The translations under genes were made by a program, and so were the position numbers. Shown here piece by piece: positions 25,391 to 33,058 of a stretch of DNA of 64,000 nucleotides; position 1 is the stretch's first letter; each line of letters starts with the position of its first letter. The notes beneath the pieces are model-generated. The model did no database searches. It saw nothing but the letters and a program-made list of their open reading frames with translations, and had not been told where the DNA came from. Source of the stretch: Bacillus sp. CH30_1T (GTDB lineage Bacteria > Bacillota > Bacilli > Bacillales > Bacillaceae_B); NCBI RefSeq assembly GCF_008364765.1, contig NZ_VTUY01000001.1:125526-189525 (forward strand), in the 5' to 3' direction.

Positions 25391-27043
25391 ATGAAAAAAT
25401 TGTTAACCAAACGTTCTTTACCTGCTCTAATAGCCGCCACTTTTTTACTTGCGCCTTCTGTACAGGCGGAAACCCCCTACTACGGAAAGACATACAGTCA
25501 GCCTGATCAGGTAAGACACCTCTATCCAGAACTGCCAATAACGGATAACACACCTGCCTTTTCTAGAGAGGGCGAAGCTTTTACTTCTCAGGAAGAAATG
25601 CTCTCCTACATTCAACAGCTTGAAGGCAAAAGTCCATATCTGACCGTCAAATCCATCGGAACATCACAGGAAGGACGAAACATCCCAGCCCTTTATTTCA
25701 CCAAGGATAAACAAATCAATACAAGTCTCCTATCAAGAAAGCCAATTGTGTGGGTCCAAAGTCAGATTCATGGCAACGAGCCTGCAAGCGGTGAAGCCAT
25801 CCTTGCTATAGCGAATCGTCTGACGGGTGAACTAGGGGAGGAAGTCCTCGATGACATCAATGTCATCGTCATTCCGAGAATTAATCCCGACGGCTCCTAC
25901 GCCTTTATTAGACAGCTTGCCAATGGTCTGGATGGAAACCGTGATCATATTAAACTCGAAACACCAGAGGTACTGGCGGTTCATAAAGAATTCAACAAAT
26001 ACTCCCCTGAAGTCGTCATTGATGCCCATGAATATTCAGTGTACAGCAGTGCCTTTCGTCAAGTAGGCGAGGAAGGCGCTTTGAAGTATCATGATATTCT
26101 CATCCAATCCGGACGCAACTTGAACATTCCTGAAAGAATTCGAACCATGTCCAATCGCCTATTTCAAGAACCTGTTCTAGCAGACTTGGAATCTAAAGGG
26201 ATTTCAGGAGAAACCTATTATACGGCCGGTTTAGATGATCAGGGTGAAATCGAAATCGTCGAAGGCTCAACCGAACCAAGGATAGGGCGCAATTCATTTG
26301 GGCTTGCTCCTTCTTTTTCCTTTCTTGTAGAAAGCCGCGGGATCGGGATTGGCCGGGAAGACTTTGCCCGACGAGTGAATGCACAGATTGCTACACATGA
26401 AAAAATACTTACGCAAACAGCCGACCATGCAAGACAAATAAAGAATGTCGTGAAAGCTGAAAGACTGAATCTAGTTAAAAAAGGCTTACTTCCAAATGAC
26501 AAGGACCCTATTATCATCGATAGTGAAAATAAAGAGCTTGCCGATCAAACCCTTGAAATGGTAGACATCGCCTCAGGTACGGTTCAAGACATACCGGTAA
26601 ATTATTTCAGCGCGACTGATGCAGAACCAACATTAGTAAGAGAAAGACCGACTGCCTACCTGCTCATGCCCGATCAGCAGGAAATAGCTGAAAAACTCAA
26701 AAACCAAGGATTAAAAGGCTTTACGTTGCCTAAGGATGTAAAACTGCCTGCCGAGTCCTTTACCGTCACAAAAAAGGACAATATTGGAGAATACGAAGAC
26801 AGACAGCTTGTTGACGTGGAAACAAAGGTATCAAAAGAAGAAATCACTTTCCCGAAAGGCAGCTATGTATTCTTGACGGCGCAGCCTCAGACAAACCTAT
26901 TATCCTTATCACTTGAGCCAGAATCAGTAGACAGTTATGTAAGCTTTAACTATGTCCCTTCTGAAGTTGACCAGGAATTGCCGATATACAGGTTTACGAT
27001 TGATCCAAAGAAATCGGAAATGAAGAAATTTATGAATAGGTAA
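25391..27043 (+). CDS. Secreted M14 family zinc carboxypeptidase
   Basis: 550 residues; the start at 25391 has AAAAGGAGGAAAACC upstream. Signal peptide MKKLLTKRSLPALIAATFLL with cleavage after VQA (near residue 26). The zinc site HGNE (His127, Glu130) pairs with the His of VIDAHEY (near 214); Arg of DGNRD and the catalytic Glu of LVESRG (near 315) complete an M14 active site. The C-terminal 200 residues form an extra domain of unknown type. It should trim C-terminal residues from peptides outside the cell. Monocistronic, with a terminator at 27181. Confidence 0.92.
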   Translation: MKKLLTKRSLPALIAATFLLAPSVQAETPYYGKTYSQPDQVRHLYPELPITDNTPAFSREGEAFTSQEEMLSYIQQLEGKSPYLTVKSIGTSQEGRNIPALYFTKDKQINTSLLSRKPIVWVQSQIHGNEPASGEAILAIANRLTGELGEEVLDDINVIVIPRINPDGSYAFIRQLANGLDGNRDHIKLETPEVLAVHKEFNKYSPEVVIDAHEYSVYSSAFRQVGEEGALKYHDILIQSGRNLNIPERIRTMSNRLFQEPVLADLESKGISGETYYTAGLDDQGEIEIVEGSTEPRIGRNSFGLAPSFSFLVESRGIGIGREDFARRVNAQIATHEKILTQTADHARQIKNVVKAERLNLVKKGLLPNDKDPIIIDSENKELADQTLEMVDIASGTVQDIPVNYFSATDAEPTLVRERPTAYLLMPDQQEIAEKLKNQGLKGFTLPKDVKLPAESFTVTKKDNIGEYEDRQLVDVETKVSKEEITFPKGSYVFLTAQPQTNLLSLSLEPESVDSYVSFNYVPSEVDQELPIYRFTIDPKKSEMKKFMNR

Positions 27044-27180
27044 TAGCGGTTGCTTTCGGTAGCTTCGGATAAGGGGTGAAGGTCTTAGACCTGGAGCTTA
27101 CTCCCGTGACAAAAAAAATCAACTGCGCCCATTAAGTAGACTCACATAATAATAGTAGAGGCTGCTTTTACGCAGGTAAA

Positions 27181-27213
27181 AAGAAGACTCCGGTATGCTG
27201 CCGGAGTCTTCTT
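27181..27213 (+). terminator. Rho-independent terminator of the M14 peptidase gene
   Basis: AAGAAGACTCCGG at 27181-27193 and CCGGAGTCTTCTT at 27201-27213 form a perfect 13-bp stem with a 7-base loop and a T-run. Confidence 0.85.
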
Positions 27214-27428
27214 TTCCTTTTCAGTTTTTCCGTTATCGCGATACTGTGATCCATCAAAGGAATTCATATGCCCCTAGGTGAACACCTTTCACCTATTAAC
27301 CATAGAAAGCCACGGGACAGGTACTTGGGACTGCTCTTCAAATGTACGAATCCCAAGCGCTAGATTAGTCCCAGCACTTCATCCAACATCTCTCATAGGA
27401 AATCATCTTCTCACCGCCACCAAAATAA

Positions 27429-27572
27429 TTACTTCATATCAATAATAATAGGATCGCTATCATTAAAAGACTTAATTACATTAGATTCTTCAATAAATAA
27501 TTTTCGAGCTACATTTCCTATAGTATTAGTTGAAACTGGATCAACAGTGCCACCAATTAATCCACCAGCAAA
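27429..27572 (-). pseudogene. C-terminal fragment of an unknown protein
   Basis: The minus strand reads FAGGLIGGTVDPVSTNTIGN, then VARKLFIEESNVIKSFNDSD and PIIIDMK with a stop at 27429. The codon use and amino acid make-up look coding, but no start exists; upstream is a run of A and T. I do not recognise the family. Confidence 0.45.
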
Positions 27573-27754
27573 ATTTTTTTATTAAATTTTTTAATTTTTT
27601 ATGTATTTAACCTGTGTCCTCAACCACAATTACTTCGTCTTTCCTTGAAATTTAAGGTTCATTTAAGGGAAGCGTAAATGATGAACTGCTATACTAACTA
27701 AGTGGACATTACTTTATTAGGGGACTGTATAAGAGAAAATGAATTAACGTTGTA

Positions 27755-27823
27755 GAAGGTATTACTACATTGAGATTACATGTTGCAAAAGCATTAGACA
27801 CTAAATTAAGTGATGATTTTTAG
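27755..27823 (+). pseudogene. Short coding tail before the 93-residue gene
   Basis: VEGITTLRLHVAKALDTKLS followed by DDF and a stop can be read into 27821-27823, just before the next gene. It may be the last piece of a toxin-like or other protein whose body is lost. Confidence 0.3.
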
Positions 27824-27826
27824 GAG

Positions 27827-28108
27827 TTGAATTTCAAATTGATTTTTGATGATCGTTATCATTTACATGTAGGATATTATAAAAATCAAAAAGATTTAGA
27901 AGCTATTTTCTTAAAAGTTAAAGATCAAAACATTTGGTGTATGTTCTTGGAAAATGATTTTTATAAACTTAATCTTTCGGAAGAGTATCCTGCTATAAAA
28001 GATTTTGGCTTATTGATAGGCATTTATTTAATTGAAAGTGAAGATTTATCTGTGGAACAAGGTTCTGAGCTATTTGAAAAATTTTTGAATGATCAAAATA
28101 TCGTTTGA
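27827..28108 (+). CDS. Small acidic protein, unknown; possible orphan immunity protein
   Basis: 93 residues (NFKLIFDDRYHLHVGYYKNQ ... SEDLSVEQGSELFEKFLNDQ). The only upstream start is TTG at 27827, with AGGAG touching it, which is poorly spaced, so the true start may have been lost. The protein is soluble, acidic and mixed alpha/beta in appearance. Size, AT-richness and position right after a coding tail with no body recall the immunity genes left when polymorphic toxin loci decay; that is a guess from context. The dispersed hairpin at 28116 closes it. Confidence 0.45.
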   Translation: MNFKLIFDDRYHLHVGYYKNQKDLEAIFLKVKDQNIWCMFLENDFYKLNLSEEYPAIKDFGLLIGIYLIESEDLSVEQGSELFEKFLNDQNIV

Positions 28109-28115
28109 TGTTTGA

Positions 28116-28146
28116 GGAAGCACGGCGACGGTTCTCATGCTTCCTT
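28116..28146. repeat. Dispersed hairpin repeat
   Basis: GGAAGCA at 28116-28122 pairs with TGCTTCC at 28138-28144 around CGGCGACGGTTCTCA. It is the same family as 24814. Confidence 0.65.
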
Positions 28147-28174
28147 TTCATCCACACAAAACCTCAAACCCACT

Positions 28175-28459
28175 CTAACTCTTCACCCAACTCCCCCCAC
28201 TAACCCGCTCCCTCCCAATCAATCCCCCAGCCTCCACGACACTCAGCATATCCATCATTACCGCAAACGCCTGATCAACCCCTGACAAAATCCCAGCCTC
28301 CTTACACCCCTCCCACATCTCCCGATAACTCACAAACACATACCCATCCTCACGCCTCACCCGCTCATCACCCAGCAACCCCATCACCACACCAAACACC
28401 TTCAAACTCTCAATCCGAAACTCCGCCTCATTCCCCTTCGCATACTCCGTCACCAACAT
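28175..28459 (-). CDS. Small protein linked to the replication cassette, unknown function
   Basis: 94 residues: MLVTEYAKGNEAEFRIESLK, VFGVVMGLLGDERVRREDGY, VFVSYREMWEGCKEAGILSG and an end in RERVSGGSW. The ATG at 28459 follows GGGGAGGGATTGGG. It looks like a soluble helical protein. It lies 62 bases downstream of the DnaB gene and two decayed copies sit 3-4 kb away, so it moved together with the helicase end. It could be a helicase-associated or regulatory protein of the same phage-derived cassette. I do not recognise the family. Confidence 0.6.
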   Translation of the reverse strand: MLVTEYAKGNEAEFRIESLKVFGVVMGLLGDERVRREDGYVFVSYREMWEGCKEAGILSGVDQAFAVMMDMLSVVEAGGLIGRERVSGGSWVKS

Positions 28460-28490
28460 CCCAATCCCTCCCCATTTTCATCATCAAACT

Positions 28491-28522
28491 CTGAGCCAAG
28501 TGACCGTTCCCCACGGCTCACT
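28491..28522 (-). terminator. Hairpin repeat at the end of dnaB
   Basis: TGAGCC at about 28492 and GGCTCA at about 28515 enclose aagtgaccgttccccac. It is the same hairpin as at 24750 but with the dnaB stop codon displaced into it. Confidence 0.55.
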
Positions 28523-29874
28523 CAAACCGAACCAACAGAACCCTCCACCTGCGTCCATCCACCCCGAAACCTCCCAAACTCCCTCACAAACTCCAACTTC
28601 ACCGTCCCCACCGGCCCATTCCGGTTCTTGGCAATCTTCACTTCCACTTCCTGCCCGTTCTTCGAATCCGGATAGTAGTAATCATCCCGGTACAGAAACA
28701 ACACCACATCCGCATCCTGTTCGATATTCCCCGAGTCACGCAGATCCGACAGCCTCGGACGCTTGTCATCCCTCGACTCCACTCCCCTCGATAACTGGGA
28801 CAACAGGATGATCGGAATCCCAAACTCCTTCGCCATCCCCTTCAATTGCTTTGTAATATGCCCAATCGCAAGATCATGCCGATCAAACCGCTCCTTCACA
28901 TTGATCAGCTGCAGGTAATCAATCACCACAAGAAACGGCTCCGTCGGGTACTCCCGCTTCAGATTCATGATCCGCTGTCTGATCTCCGGCAGGGTGATCA
29001 TCCCATTTTGCGAAAGTTCGAGCTTCGCTTTGTACACGGCGTTCATCGCCCCGTGCATCCTCGGCATCTCGTCCTTCGTCAGATACTTATAGGGATTCTG
29101 CCATTTCATCATGTTGATATCCGTGAGGCTTGAGAGGAGGCGCTGCATAATCTGCCTCGAGCTCATCTCAAGGGAGAATACCATGCTCACTCCCTGCTCC
29201 CTGGTGCATTCCCATGCGAGCTGGATGGCGAAGGCGGTTTTCCCCATGGAGGGTCTCGCAGCGAGGATGATGAGCTCCCCTTCCTTCCACCCTCCCGTCA
29301 GAGCATTCAAGCTCTCGAATCCCGTCGAGACACCGGGAAGTCCGTCCCTCTCCATGTAAAGAGATTCATAGAGATCCATGATGATCTCGTCCTTCGTTTC
29401 TTCGTCCGTGATCGTGTTGGTATGCATGTCAATAAGTGCTTTGTAGAGGTCCTGTGCGGATTCCGGGGTGTAGGCGCTCAGGAAGTGGTTGGCCGAATTC
29501 TTGATGAGGCTCAGTTCGTAATACTTCAGGACGATCTGTTCATACTGCTCGATGTTCACCGTCGTCGGGCAGTAGTTGGCAAGGGCCAGGAGAAACTGAA
29601 CCCCTCCGACATTCTCAATATCATCCCCCAGCTCCTCCACCACCATGACCAGATTGATCTCAAGCCTCTTCTTCTGAAGCCCCTTCATCGCTTTAAAAAT
29701 CAGGCGGTTCTTCACCAGACTAAAATGCTTCTCCTCCAGGGTCAGTTCATCCAGGACACCAGGCTCCATAAGAACAGCTCCAATGATCATGCTTTCCGCT
29801 TCATGCACTTCGCGAAGCAGCTGTTCATCGTGCCCAGGGTGGTGCAGGTCGTGTCCACTCGTTTCGTCGTTCAT
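28522..29874 (-). CDS. Replicative DNA helicase, DnaB family (phage G40P-like)
   Basis: 450 residues from the ATG at 29874 (MNDETSG), the normal DnaB length; an in-frame ATG at 29952 would add 26 basic residues and is less likely. N-terminal DnaB domain at about 20-120, then the RecA-type domain with Walker A ARPSMGKTAF (near 206-215), FSLEMSSRQ, Walker B LVVIDYLQLI (near 315) and SQLSRGVE. It unwinds DNA at the fork. The gene overlaps the G39P-like gene by 50 bases and completes an initiator-loader-helicase cassette like genes 38-39-40 of phage SPP1. The tail after GGWTQVE (GSVGSV) comes from a repeat-like insertion; see the copy at 24781. Confidence 0.93.
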   Translation of the reverse strand: MNDETSGHDLHHPGHDEQLLREVHEAESMIIGAVLMEPGVLDELTLEEKHFSLVKNRLIFKAMKGLQKKRLEINLVMVVEELGDDIENVGGVQFLLALANYCPTTVNIEQYEQIVLKYYELSLIKNSANHFLSAYTPESAQDLYKALIDMHTNTITDEETKDEIIMDLYESLYMERDGLPGVSTGFESLNALTGGWKEGELIILAARPSMGKTAFAIQLAWECTREQGVSMVFSLEMSSRQIMQRLLSSLTDINMMKWQNPYKYLTKDEMPRMHGAMNAVYKAKLELSQNGMITLPEIRQRIMNLKREYPTEPFLVVIDYLQLINVKERFDRHDLAIGHITKQLKGMAKEFGIPIILLSQLSRGVESRDDKRPRLSDLRDSGNIEQDADVVLFLYRDDYYYPDSKNGQEVEVKIAKNRNGPVGTVKLEFVREFGRFRGGWTQVEGSVGSV

Positions 29875-30139
29875 TCTCAATTCGTATCGCTCCTTCTTTT
29901 TCCCACGCTTCCATGGTTTGTAGTATCGTCGTTTCCTCCACCGACTGTTCATACAGCTCGGAGATCGTCGGCATATACTGGCTCACTTTGATATGGGCAT
30001 CGACTCGTCTCTTCACCAGGTGATAGTCACAGTTCTCCAGGTGCCGGTACCAGATCATCGCCGTCTCACGACTGAGGAGCCGCTGAGGATAAGCACCCTT
30101 GATCATCTTCACCAGCTCCCTGAACTCCCCGAACGTCAT
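29825..30139 (-). CDS. Helicase loader/inhibitor, phage G39P-like
   Basis: 104 residues: TFGEFRELVKMIKGAYPQRL, then WYRHLENCDYHLVKRRVDAH and VSQYMPTISELYEQ. This pattern is typical of G39P of SPP1 and related proteins, which hold DnaB in an inactive form and load it with the initiator. The start overlaps the stop of the upstream gene by 4 bases (ATGA), and the C-terminal third is disordered and basic, as in G39P. Identification rests on size, helix pattern and gene order. Confidence 0.8.
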   Translation of the reverse strand: MTFGEFRELVKMIKGAYPQRLLSRETAMIWYRHLENCDYHLVKRRVDAHIKVSQYMPTISELYEQSVEETTILQTMEAWEKEGAIRIENERRNEWTRPAPPWAR

Positions 30140-30981
30140 GCCTCCGTCACAATCTCCTCCAACCCTTCCAGCAAGTCATCAATGTGCTGCATCGATTCCC
30201 GAGGAGAGATGTACGCCTCAAGGGCCTTCTCCAAATACCTCGGACTGTTGATCGTCAGCTTCGGATTGATGCTCTGCTGTCTGTCAAACTCCTCATCCAT
30301 GAACACAATCAGCTCCTCCGTCGACAACTCGCTCAAGCTGATCCGCTCCATCGCCACATAATCTATCGGGGTCAATATCAACCCTCTCTCCCTCCTGCCA
30401 ATGAAATGCCCGATCAGCGCCTGCAGCCTCTCTTCTTCCTTAGTGCCGTTAAGGTTGGTGGTGTTCTCTATCTCTTCTTTCTCTAAGTTCTTAAGTCTGT
30501 TTGCAGGTTCTCTCCGTACCTGTTTCACATCCTTTTCGCCGCACGAAGACGTCCCGGAACCAGCCCCATCATCAGGCTGGTCACCACCGGATTCATCACT
30601 CCCATCCTCCTTCACAGACATCCCCATCCACTTCAAATAATCGCCACAAGCGAAATCCTTCGTCGGCCTTAGCGTAAACACATACCCATGCTCATACTTC
30701 TCCGCCTTCAACCACCCACACTTCTCCAACCGCTTAATCGAACGCTGAATCCGCGAATGCGAATACTCATCAATCTTCTTCCCATTGTAGAACCACAGAT
30801 CCTCCCGCAGCTTCCGGAGCGAACGCACATACTGCCTCTCCCCAAGCACCACACCCCCAACTTGAACCCCGCCTTGATGGGTCGCATTCAACAGAATCAA
30901 CACATACAAACGAAGATCCTCCGGGTGGTGAAACATCTCCATATCCAACACGTCCTGCTCCAACTTTCTCCATCCACTCAT
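30136..30981 (-). CDS. Phage-type replication initiator with winged helix
   Basis: 281 residues; the start MSGWRKLEQDVLDMEMF at 30981 follows AGGAGTGATTGTG. The N-terminal 110 residues (FHHPEDLRLYVLILLNATHQ, IDEYSHSRIQRSIKRLEKCG, WLKAEKYEHGYVFTL) form a winged-helix domain of the kind found in phage and plasmid initiators (SPP1 gp38/DnaD-like). An acidic low-complexity linker (about 128-155) leads to a C-terminal helical domain. It should bind the cassette origin and recruit the G39P-DnaB complex encoded downstream. A 4-base overlap with the next gene indicates coupling. Confidence 0.8.
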   Translation of the reverse strand: MSGWRKLEQDVLDMEMFHHPEDLRLYVLILLNATHQGGVQVGGVVLGERQYVRSLRKLREDLWFYNGKKIDEYSHSRIQRSIKRLEKCGWLKAEKYEHGYVFTLRPTKDFACGDYLKWMGMSVKEDGSDESGGDQPDDGAGSGTSSCGEKDVKQVRREPANRLKNLEKEEIENTTNLNGTKEEERLQALIGHFIGRRERGLILTPIDYVAMERISLSELSTEELIVFMDEEFDRQQSINPKLTINSPRYLEKALEAYISPRESMQHIDDLLEGLEEIVTEA

Positions 30982-31070
30982 CACAATCACTCCTATTTCA
31001 TTTTGGTTTCACCCTTTATATAGGGGGATGGGAGTGAAAGGGACACCCTATGGATAAATTTTTTATAAAA

Positions 31071-31101
31071 AAAGCCATTCGGGTGGGATCCGAATGGCTT
31101 T
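31071..31101 (-). terminator. Rho-independent terminator after the 253-residue membrane protein gene
   Basis: AAAGCCATTCGG at 31071-31082 and CCGAATGGCTTT at 31090-31101 form a perfect 12-bp stem, followed on the minus strand by seven T. It separates the defence island from the replication cassette. Confidence 0.85.
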
Positions 31102-31188
31102 GGGGCAGTTCCTTATTAAATTAGAATAAAATCTCGATTAACTATCAGGCACTAACGCTCAATATATATTTCTATTAGCTCCATTGTT

Positions 31189-31950
31189 CTATTTCCATTT
31201 TTTATTCTCTTCATTATAACTTTTTCTAGCGTTGTCTATAATCTTTTTTAAAATGGGTATAGTGACTGTATAAATAGTAACTGTAAGTGAGATAAGACTC
31301 ACCAAATTAAAAAAAGTTATATACGATTTTCTATTTATCCAACTAGAAAGGCCCTTATTTTCATAGAAGTTAGGTAAGGGAAAATATTTATAAACCAAAA
31401 GCATAAAAAAGCAAATGATGGACAAATACAAACACCAATTCAATATATAAAGAGTTAAATATTTATGTTGATCCCCTGTCTCTATAAACCTAGATAACTT
31501 CTTCAAACTAGTATTAGCTAGCATATGTTCTTTTTTTATTGACTTTTCAAAAGGAAAAACTCTTCTCAATACAAGAACATAAAAGAAATTAATTAAGTAA
31601 TATAGAATCATTCCCCCAACGTATAAATAACAAAAAATTACAGGAATCATTAAATATTTATAGAAGTGGGAATCATTTATTATAATCAAAATAATACCCA
31701 ATATATAAGAAAAAGTTAATATTTTTATTATCATTCTATAGTAAAGAGGTAGTGTAAGTAACCTACTCTCTTTTCTCTTTATGCGATCCAGAGTGTTTAG
31801 GGCTATGATTAAAACTAGAAGAATGACACAGTAAGCCAAACTTAGTAGAATATTTGGCATAGTAAATACAAATGGTCCTATAATAAAACAAATTAAAAAT
31901 AAAAGTAACTCTATAGCACTTAACTTCCTAAATTCACTTTGCTTACTCAT
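31189..31950 (-). CDS. Multi-pass membrane protein, unknown function
   Basis: 253 residues with about six hydrophobic segments (near 13-32, 36-52, 72-92, 99-125, 165-187, 213-236) and a basic tail ARKSYNEENKKWK. The coding sequence is much richer in A and T than the carbohydrate genes, like the neighbouring Mrr and AbiH-fusion genes, which suggests transfer. It lies 55 bases downstream of the Mrr gene on the same strand and is followed by a terminator, so it could be the last gene of the defence transcript. I do not recognise a family; a membrane partner of the nuclease is possible but unproven. Confidence 0.6.
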   Translation of the reverse strand: MSKQSEFRKLSAIELLLFLICFIIGPFVFTMPNILLSLAYCVILLVLIIALNTLDRIKRKESRLLTLPLYYRMIIKILTFSYILGIILIIINDSHFYKYLMIPVIFCYLYVGGMILYYLINFFYVLVLRRVFPFEKSIKKEHMLANTSLKKLSRFIETGDQHKYLTLYILNWCLYLSIICFFMLLVYKYFPLPNFYENKGLSSWINRKSYITFFNLVSLISLTVTIYTVTIPILKKIIDNARKSYNEENKKWK

Positions 31951-32005
31951 GATAAATTATATTCACACTCTCAGATTATTAATAACATCCAATAATGAAT
32001 CTTGG

Positions 32006-33025
32006 TTAATCTTCCCTATTCAACATCCATACCTTCTTCAAAGGAATCTCCGCTTTAAGATCATCACTTAAAGCATCATAATTTTCGAATAATTGTTCGA
32101 TTATTTTAGCAGAATCCCATAATCTCAATCTGAAAAATTGTTTTGGAATTTCCTTCTTAACTGAACTTTTAAAACCATTCCATGAAACTAATAACCCATA
32201 ATCCGCATTCATATTACTCATAGTACCAATTAATTGATCCATAGTTGGGCGATCAACAGGGGCATCTGTTGTTTTAATTTGAACACAAATTTTTGGTGAG
32301 CCAAATCCAAGGGTATCTGCAGCCGCTAGAATATCTACCCCTTGGTCAGCACCTTCAGGACTTTTATATGTAGTAAATCCTTTAGCCTTTAGTATTCCTT
32401 CTATAAGTGTCTCCATTTTATGACCTTTAAATTTCTTAATAATATGCTCCGAAATTCTATCGGCAATAAATTCTTCTAAATCAGGTATTACCTCATCTTC
32501 TGTTTCTTCAATCTTTTTAGGAATAGGTTTGTCAACAACATGCCAACCATTTTTATGCATAGACTTAATTCTCTCTTCAGCGTTATTTTTATGAATTTTA
32601 CATATTGTCATAAAAGCGCCCATTGAGTAGAGTATGTCCTGTTCAAATCGATCACGAGGAACATCCTGAGCAAACCACTTAACATCTCGATAATGATAAT
32701 AAGGACTTCCTAGACTCTGATCATAACTATAATCGCTAGTTATTTCTCCAAAATGAATAGTACGATTCATTTTACTTGGCAACACAATCCAATCTCCAAT
32801 CTTCATTCTATGTGCAATAGGATAGATTTGAGAAGCCCAATTAATAGCTGTCTTTTGTTTCTCAAGTTCATACTTATCTACTAGATAAGTATATAACTCT
32901 TCTTTTTCTTCTAGTTTTTTTAAATTTATATTTAAGTCATCCCAGGTTAAGTAGACACGATTATCTTGCAGAAATTTATCTTCGAACTCACCATTTGATC
33001 CAGCACGAAAAAGCCAAATACTCAT
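32006..33025 (-). CDS. Mrr-type restriction endonuclease with an N-terminal recognition-like domain
   Basis: 339 residues. The C-terminal Mrr_cat domain is clear: LIEGILKAKGFTTYKSPEGA, then DQGVDILAA with the metal-binding Asp, CVQIKTT as the QxK form of the (D/E/Q)xK motif, and MDQLIGTMSNMNADYGLLVS. The N-terminal 200 residues (MSIWLFRAGSNGEFEDKFLQ, MKIGDWIVLPSKMNRTIHFG) resemble the small-molecule or modified-base binding domains (EVE/PUA-like) often joined to Mrr. It probably cuts modified DNA. Ribosome binding site GGAGTGATAATGT. It follows the McrBC-like pair by 33 bases and likely shares its transcript. Confidence 0.85.
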   Translation of the reverse strand: MSIWLFRAGSNGEFEDKFLQDNRVYLTWDDLNINLKKLEEKEELYTYLVDKYELEKQKTAINWASQIYPIAHRMKIGDWIVLPSKMNRTIHFGEITSDYSYDQSLGSPYYHYRDVKWFAQDVPRDRFEQDILYSMGAFMTICKIHKNNAEERIKSMHKNGWHVVDKPIPKKIEETEDEVIPDLEEFIADRISEHIIKKFKGHKMETLIEGILKAKGFTTYKSPEGADQGVDILAAADTLGFGSPKICVQIKTTDAPVDRPTMDQLIGTMSNMNADYGLLVSWNGFKSSVKKEIPKQFFRLRLWDSAKIIEQLFENYDALSDDLKAEIPLKKVWMLNRED

Positions 33026-33058
33026 ACATTATCACTCCATTTTGTTAGTATTGTTCAT

